From Ectocarpus siliculosus (lineage: Eukaryota > Sar > Phaeophyceae > Ectocarpales > Ectocarpaceae), in contig FN648859.1 of assembly GCA_000310025.1 (NCBI GenBank), forward strand, positions 16,868-29,798: a stretch of DNA of 12,931 bases. The letters run 5' to 3'. Below, one piece after another: positions 7,682 to 12,931 of this stretch. The first letter of the stretch is position 1. Each line of letters begins with the position of its first letter. The notes below the pieces were generated by a model. That model saw only the letters and a program-made list of their open reading frames with translations, did no database searches and had not been told where the DNA came from. Made by a program: the position numbers and the translations under genes.

Positions 7682-10600
7682 GCGGCGCCAGATGGGGACC
7701 GTAAACGAGTGCTACTCCTCTACGGGATGGGTCATGCCCAAGACCATGCCGTCCCCCCCGCAGCAGCAGCAGCGGCAGCAGCGGCCGCCGCGCCGCCGCA
7801 ACAGCGAGGCCTGCGCCGACGCGTGCGCGGCCCTGACGGAGGGGCTGCGGCGGGTGTGGAGCTTGGTATTCCCGGAGGAGCAGCACAACCACGGGATCGG
7901 CACGCTGCGGTCGCCGTCGTCGACGGCGAACATGAGGGTCAACCACAGCTCCAGGCACTTCGCCTCGTGCACGTCGACCAAGACCTTCGAGGTGTCCACC
8001 AACGAGCGGGACAAGGAGGCGCTCGAGAAGCTCGGGGTGGTGCCGGACATCAGCTACCACGTGGTGGGGACGCCGGCCTCCATGACCTTCACGATGCACA
8101 TCGCTGGGTACAGGTAAAAAAGCTGTGTGTGTACCTATTTAGGCTGCAATCTCCCCCGCGGCTGTCTCTGTCTGACCTATGGTCTCGTGTTTTCACGTTG
8201 ACCCATCGTCTCGTGTTTTCACGTGAATCTGCTGTGTCTCGAAGCGAAACGAAAGTGTGAGGTCAGTGGTTTTAATTTCGCGCCGAATTGCCTCTCGGAG
8301 ACGCTTGGCGACAACAACAGGGGCGCGCGCAAAGCCAGCCGCAAGCAAAGCGTATTTTGTGGTCGTTCGGGCATGTTTTTCTGGCCCTTGGTCGCAACAA
8401 AAGAGAGTGCCGAGTACAAGCAAGAAGTTCCACCGGGGGTGTGTTTCTCCGTTGTCCACCACGCTTGTGCGCGACGGGCCTGGCCCTCTTCGGTCTGAAG
8501 GATGTATGCATAGGGCTTTCTTACTGCCGGTGGTCGTGATCGTGCACACTAACTGCTTTGTCGCCCCAAGGTTGCTGTTGGTGTCTCGCGAAAAATCGAG
8601 CTCTTGTCTTGCGCGTGGTCGAAAGTTTTTGTTGCAACTTCATCAAAATTCCTTCGTAGTGCAGTGCGGGAAGACAGACGTACGAGCTATCCTCGATGTT
8701 CAACTTCCCAACTCTCAGGCCAATCGAAAGATGAAATCACTCCCCCGCAAAGCGGTCTGTTCTCTGTTCTGCTTTTCGCAGCACGGTATACCCCTCTCCC
8801 GTACACAGACCGCTGTGTAGTCGTACGCGTGCATGCATGTAGGACACTACAGTACACCAGACTTCAAGTGGGAACGAAGTGTGCACAATGAACCTTTTGC
8901 TGTCATTCGTACAATACGCATATGATGCGTTTTTTTTCTTTCACCTTCGAACCGGTATTCCTTTGACATTGATGCGCATGTCTAGTTTTCATGGGAGACA
9001 GCATATATGAAGGTGTTGCAGCACCATTCCAAAAGGTAGCGTTCTCGTTTCGCACATGATTTCTCCTAGGAAACGTATGATACAGCAGAACAAGTTCCGA
9101 ATCATCGTCAACTGCCCAGCAGAAGGCGTGCCTTCAACTTGAAGGCGTACAGATGGCGCCCGCACTTAAGAACCTACCTGTTAAGAACATGAGGCTCAAA
9201 AAAACCAACACTCATGAACATGAGCGTATTTTAGTGGTCCCCGTTAAGAACCTCACACTAAAACCTATATAATGGCCATTCGCAGCCTCAACAGGCAACT
9301 AAGAACCCCAGCCTCACGCAAATTAAGATGTTCTTAAGTGCGGGCGCCATCTGTAGACTAAAAGCAGCAAAATCCTTTTCGGCGGTGAAAGTATTTTTGG
9401 TGTGTCAAGACGTCACGCGCAGGGAAGAGAAAATGGCATGTATGAGGTTGTATCAGAGCCTACGTATACGTACGCATCTGTACGCACGCAGACATTTCTG
9501 AACGATGATTCAAGGTTGAATTCGAGGTACATGCAAGCTCCCGAGACACATTCACTACGGCGTTGGTTATTTGAATGCTTAGCTACAGGAACGTTTTGAA
9601 GTACCACAGACAGAAGGCGTGATTCGTCCCCCTAATAGATCGGCAAGGGGGTCAAAACTAACTTTTACCATGTCCCTTTCGAAGTAAACTGCGGCTTTTC
9701 GTTTCACGGCCCAATGCTGTCGCTCTGTCGCCCTCGATTCGCCCCTCCCCCCCCCCGCCCCTTATCTCTCTTGTGCACCCCTACCCCGCTTTGCGTTATA
9801 TCTCTCAGAGTGGTGTCGACGATCCTGGGGATGCACGCGGAGTACGAGGTCCGCCTGAAGGGAGCCGGTCGCAGGTGGAGCAAGTGGCAGCGCTTCTCCA
9901 AGTTCAAGACGATCGCCGCGTGCACCCAGGGAGACCCGGACGCGGCGGCCGCCTGGAGGCGGGTGGTGAGGGCGAAGCCGCACTACCGGTGCCTGAACCC
10001 GGACTACCTCGCGCACAAGTGCAACCTGCTGGAAACGGTGAGGTTTTGCAGCCGGCATAGATATTTGTGAGCGTTGGGGCAAACCACGAGAGCTACATAG
10101 CTTGACGATGGGGACACAGCCCAACCAGTAGTGCAAGGAAAATAAAAAACACGGTAAATGAAAATACAACATGTGGGGTTATGTTTACTTAAGAATAATG
10201 TACGTGAGTATACAGGGCAAACGACAAACGTTAGCCAGCAGGGCGGACAACGGGGACACGCAGAGCCCCAACCATTCGTGCAAGGAAACTCGAAATAGAG
10301 AATACACTTGGTATTGAGAATCTCCTCCATGAAGGGTACCATCTCCCAACGTCTGTCTGTCGAGAGCGATCCCCTCTTCTCGCATTCCAAGTTGAATATA
10401 CTGCGTGCGGGCGGAGTGCTGCATGAAACAGGGGGGTAATAACATTGGGAGCTTTTGTCTCATCGCAGTTCCCCCGAGACATGGTGTGTACATGTACGTG
10501 ACCACTCCATGTTTCGCCGCCCTCACCAGCAGTATACCGTTCTAGAACGCAGCGTCGTGCCCAATGGCATGCGTTGACTCGAACACACGCCGTGACTGGT

Positions 10601-11278
10601 GGTTTGGTTTTCCGTAAGCTCGACCCCCCTCGGTACATATTGTAGCTCTCCTTTTTTTGCTGACAGTGGGGACGTTTCGCTGCGAAGGCGGGACAATGAC
10701 CTTTCTGAACCTCTTTCGGGGGAACAACGACCATCGGCGTATCCTCCGATCGAGCTTGCTTGTGTGCAAAGTGACGTTAGTCAGAGAGGGGGGGGGCTTG
10801 GACGGTTCTCCACGAGAAAATTTAGACCCTGACTCCGTGACAGCTAAATTGTGTTTCGGCGACGGGAGTGTGGTTGAACCTGACCGCTGTTTCAAAGGCC
10901 TTCATGCCACCGACGTGTCGCTCACAGGGAGCGGCAGCTTGAAACCCCAGTACAAGATCCTACCTGAGTTGTTGTCTACTTGCTTTGGTTTCAAATTGAA
11001 GGGGTTGCGGATGTGACACCCAGATGATCCAGGCCCTGGCGATGGCGCGGGCTACGTTGCCGGTTTTCTTTTTTGTCGCGTGAGTTGTGCTTTGATGCTG
11101 GTGATTTGTTTCGTGCCGACCCCTGGAAATGAAGAGCTCGATGACCCCCCATGGTTGAATTATTCTCCTCCGCGTCTCCCCCCTCGGCCTCCGAAACCCG
11201 TCGCAGTTCTTGCAGCAGGTCCTGTTCGCGATGCCGACGCCGGCCCTTTTGATCCACTTCGTCAGCCAGAAGAACTGA
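6672..11278 (+). CDS. PX domain protein, phosphoinositide-binding (4 exons, ~457 aa)
   Basis: The model joins exons 6672-6777, 7147-8113, 9809-10037 and 11207-11278 (phases 1, 2, 0). Residues 1 to about 340 are largely low-complexity: an acidic N-terminus, an Ala run near 119-130, a nine-Gln run at 205-213, and Ser/Arg-rich segments. About 346-457 fit a PX domain. TFTMHIAGYRVVSTI and AEYEVRLKGAGRRW match the first beta strands, WQRFSKF (384-390) matches the R-(Y/F)-S-D-F signature, and YLAHKCNLLETFLQQVL matches the C-terminal helix. PX domains bind phosphoinositides, usually PI3P on endosomes. The Arg-Phe pair (386-387) that contacts the 3-phosphate is present, the usual helix Arg is Lys428, and no obvious PPxK loop is seen. 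Membrane traffic or signalling is inferred. No partner domain is recognised. Confidence 0.72.
6778..7146 (+). other. PX gene intron 1
   Basis: This 369-bp intron has the donor GTGAGT. It holds a long pyrimidine-rich stretch (about 7037-7138), but the final bases before the acceptor are a purine run, CGAAAAAAAAG. No embedded feature was seen. Confidence 0.6.
7147..8113 (+). CDS. PX gene exon 2 (residues 36-357 and two bases of 358)
   Basis: This main exon completes a Gly codon with exon 1 and opens with GELFYVETDVMHDVSLD. It runs 322 residues with strongly G/C-ending codons and stops at TACAG then GTAAAA in phase 2. It contains the Ala and Gln tracts, a likely structured segment around CADACAALTEGLRRVWSLVF, and the first PX strand (MTFTMHIAGY). 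Reading through the donor would hit TAA at once, which supports splicing. Confidence 0.78.
7653..7679 (+). repeat. (CAG)9 microsatellite coding for polyglutamine
   Basis: Nine uninterrupted CAG codons encode Gln205-213 of the PX protein, followed by CGG CGG CGC. A second, interrupted CAG cluster lies at about 7760-7785. Pure triplet runs are prone to length change, so allele length may vary among individuals. Confidence 0.85.
8173..8224 (+). repeat. 26-bp tandem duplication in intron 2
   Basis: Two adjacent copies, 8173-8198 and 8199-8224, share the core GTCTCGTGTTTTCACGT and differ at two positions near their starts. This looks like a recent local duplication. It lies 60 bp past the exon 2 donor and has no evident function. 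Confidence 0.8.
9150..9353. mobile_element. 204-bp MITE with TA target-site duplication
   Basis: The element starts CAGATGGCGCCCGCACTTAA and ends with the exact reverse complement. The terminal inverted repeats are 24 bp and perfect (9150-9173 and 9330-9353). It is flanked by TA on both sides (9148-9149 and 9354-9355), the duplication made by Tc1/mariner-type transposases including the pogo branch. It has no coding capacity, so it is non-autonomous. Internal copies of TTAAGAAC recur. The identical arms suggest fairly recent insertion into the PX gene intron. Confidence 0.85.
9809..10037 (+). CDS. PX gene exon 3 (core of the PX domain, residues 358-434)
   Basis: The acceptor GCGTTATATCTCTCAG is excellent. 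One base completes Arg358, then VVSTILGMHAEYEVRLKGAG leads into RRWSKWQRFSKFKTI, the PX signature. It ends CNLLET before ACG then GTGAGG in phase 0. Codons are strongly G/C-ending. Read-through past the donor loses the domain and stops within 11 codons. Confidence 0.8.
10038..11206 (+). other. PX gene intron 3 (1.17 kb)
   Basis: The intron runs from GTGAGG to GTCGCAG with a pyrimidine-rich 3' region (11161-11206). It includes a diverged direct repeat (listed separately). An open frame at 10657-11016 shows no codon bias or motif and is not called. Confidence 0.65.
10077..10289 (+). repeat. Diverged direct repeat, 138-bp period
   Basis: Units at about 10077-10143 and 10215-10289 both start GGGCAAAC-ACGA or similar, share GGGGACAC and (C)CCAACCA, and finish GTGCAAGGAAA. 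Several substitutions and small indels separate them. This may be an old tandem duplication or two copies of an unrecognised repeat family inside intron 3. Confidence 0.6.
11207..11278 (+). CDS. PX gene exon 4 (C-terminal 23 residues, stop)
   Basis: The acceptor CCCGTCGCAG precedes TTCTTGCAG. The exon encodes FLQQVLFAMPTPALLIHFVS then QKN and TGA, joining in phase 0 to give NLLETFLQQVLFAMPTP. This is the expected final amphipathic helix and the short closing segment of a PX domain, which strongly supports the splice despite the exon's small size. Confidence 0.75.
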   Translation, partial: FLQQVLFAMPTPALLIHFVSQKN

Positions 11279-12931
11279 GCAAAAAGAAGATGAGACGTAC
11301 ATTAGATGTCCTGACGGACTTAATGTTGGTTGGCCTCACCCTAGCTACATGTCTACGAAGGCTCCCTTCCGGCGCGTTGAAAGCAAAGGCGTGTTGTGTT
11401 TCCCCACACGCGTACTTGCTACCCGAGGAGACGGTGCTTGCTGCTGCTGCTGCTTGAACGGCGGCTGCTTTGACTCCGAGGCGATGTGGGACAGGGGTTT
11501 GCTCTGATGGGTTAGGAAGCAGCCTTGGGTGGGAAGGGACGCTCTGCCTTCACACGAAGAACGGTCGTTCTTTTGAGTCAGGAGTGTTTGGTGGGGTCCA
11601 CCGTTCGGGCGTAGTCGCTGTTTCTAGCTTTTGGTGAGTGGCGAAAGCTAGAGGAAACGGATATACGCCTCTCAGCGCCTTTGCCCTTGCCGAGTGTGGT
11701 TTTTGCTTGGGCAGGGGGAGAGCGGAGGTGGTGTGGGTGGCTGCGCGGGAGGAGAGTGGGGGACGATAGCGAGAGAAAACTAAGCTGCAGCAGTGGTGGT
11801 GGTGGTTTTGTCTTCTTCCTCTTTTCTCTGGCGCGCCCGGGCGGGCGGGTTGCTTTTGCCGTATTTTTTCGTGGCCACTAGTTTATGTTGTCAACTGCTG
11901 TAGTCTCCCACTTCGCGTGCGTTGCGGCTTGTTCTTGCTGCAACCCACGGGTTGCTTTGTTGAGACTATTGGAACACGCTGCAACAGGCCATCGTCCTGA
12001 GCAGCCATGTGAGTAGTATATGTACCGCGCTAAGCATTCAAAAAGAACTCGTTGCATGTTGGGCTGGGCATTGAATGGGAGGAGGCTGCTGCTGTTTCTG
12101 GCTTGAAGCTGTTTGGAAAGAGGGCAGAAGAAGAGGAGAGAGAAAAGTTCTGCCGTTGTCGCTTGAGGTTACTTTGGATGCCTGGTGTGTAGGACCCCGT
12201 CGACAAGGATTCGCAAGAGCGCTGCTGCTATTTTCGTGGCGCGAGCGCAACATGCACTGGTGTACATATTATACGTTCGAGCTGAGCTGCTGCAGCGCTC
12301 GAATTGGAAGATGTTTTTTTAGCCGAATTCTTCGTGCTGTCCCGTGCTACCTGTCAGCTTGTGGTTTGCGGGTAGGCATGATTTGGCATGCTTGTGCGTA
12401 GCGTGCGTCGCGGGTTAGTTGCAGCAATGGATGTCGACAAGAAGACGGAGATGGGGCACGTGGGTGTTCCATGCTTTTCGATTTCGTCGTTTTTCTTCGA
12501 AGAAAATATTAGTGGTATCCGCAGAGAAATAATCTTTTTGCTACTTCGCTTGCACTTTTGTCTGCGTGTTGTGTGTTCCGGGCTGTGATAGAAGAGGGGG
12601 TGGGAAGATTACTCTACATGATGATAGACATAGACATAGATTAGAGGAGACATCTGAGAGGGCAAAACTTGTCAGAAAGGCGGGGGGAATGGGCGGTCGA
12701 TGACACGAGTGTTACTGGATGTGTCGTTAGGGCTTGTGCTTGGGCCGCGGGTCGTTCTTTCAGCGGCAGGCATGACATGCAGCGTGGCCGTGGCTCCTAT
12801 TCCAACGGCTCTACAGCAGTGTAGTCGTGGCAATCAATCGCACAAGTCCGTCGCGGATACACGTACATATTATAACGCCGGCCTTTCGTTCTTTCGTGTC
12901 TCTTTTCTTTTGTTTGTTTTTTTTCTCACCT
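11279..12931 (+). other. Gene-free region, probable long 3' UTR of the PX gene and flank
   Basis: No frame here has coding composition. The plus strand is T/G-rich with small microsatellites such as GCTGCTGCTGCT near 11440 and GTGGTGGTGGT near 11793. That would suit a long 3' UTR on the transcript sense. No clear polyadenylation signal was found. The last 50 bases (12880-12931) are a strong pyrimidine tract ending TTTTTTTTCTCACCT, which could lie before an acceptor of a further gene outside the window. Confidence 0.4.

Larger units (their letters stand above)
8114..9808 (+). other. PX gene intron 2 (1.7 kb, carries a MITE)
   Basis: The intron runs from GTAAAA to ATATCTCTCAG. It contains a 26-bp tandem duplication near its 5' end and a 204-bp inverted-repeat element. 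Long open frames in it, such as 8257-8820, lack G/C-ending codon bias, conserved motifs and credible starts, so no gene is called. Confidence 0.65.

Noticed and set aside
7620-7790. Clustered CAG repeats considered as a CRISPR-like or satellite array
   Set aside because: The repeats are in-frame Gln and Arg codons within a well-supported exon. There are no spacers of regular length.
7056-8260. Minus-strand 347-codon frame and plus-strand 254-codon frame over PX exon 2
   Set aside because: They are mirror frames of CAG/GCG/CGG-rich coding sequence. The third-codon-position G/C bias fits only the frame of exon 7147-8113, which joins to the PX domain.
8257-8820. 187-codon plus-strand open frame in PX intron 2
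   Set aside because: There is no codon bias, no recognisable motif and no homologous pattern. It lies between two well-supported exons of one gene.
10542-11016. Overlapping open frames on both strands in PX intron 3
   Set aside because: Composition is intronic, with mixed third positions and no motif. They lie between PX exons 3 and 4, whose junction is well supported.
10991-11302. Minus-strand 103-codon charged frame resembling a coiled coil
   Set aside because: It is the antisense of the exon 4 acceptor region. The plus strand gives the expected PX C-terminal helix in the right phase.

Overview
The window looks like nuclear DNA of a eukaryote, most likely a brown alga (Phaeophyceae, Ectocarpus-like) or a related stramenopile. 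The basis is two spliced genes whose exons are strongly biased to G/C in third codon positions. They have introns of 300-1700 bp, long G/T-rich non-coding flanks on the transcript sense, Gln/Ala/Gly low-complexity tracts, and a flagellar-type coiled-coil gene. The lineage is inferred from style only. There is no bacterial operon structure, rRNA, tRNA or CRISPR array.

Layout. Positions 1-300 are homopolymer-rich and probably low-quality contig-end sequence. Positions 300-956 are the probable 3' flank of gene 1. Gene 1 runs leftward on the minus strand in six coding exons: 5834-5643, 4890-4681, 4342-4136, 3646-3476, 2938-1664 and 1127-957. It encodes about 741 aa with all introns in phase 0, and it resembles the CFAP157/BBOF1 family of ciliary/basal-body coiled-coil proteins. 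An 837-bp intergenic region (5835-6671) separates it from the divergently transcribed gene 2. That region holds an AT-rich tract, a perfect 20-bp palindrome and a perfect CRE-type palindrome. Gene 2 runs rightward in four coding exons: 6672-6777, 7147-8113, 9809-10037 and 11207-11278. It encodes about 457 aa ending in a C-terminal PX (phosphoinositide-binding) domain that is assembled only after splicing. Positions 11279-12931 hold no convincing gene and probably include a long 3' UTR.

Intron 2 of gene 2 carries a 204-bp non-autonomous DNA transposon (MITE) with 24-bp perfect terminal inverted repeats and TA target-site duplications. The same intron has a 26-bp tandem duplication, and intron 3 has a diverged 138-bp-period direct repeat.

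Both gene models were assembled by hand from reading frame, splice signals and exon phase. The two genes may share regulation through the divergent promoter, but nothing in the sequence proves that they work together. I did not find a clear new molecular system. The most useful points are the two reconstructed genes, their shared promoter, the MITE and several unusual splice features.
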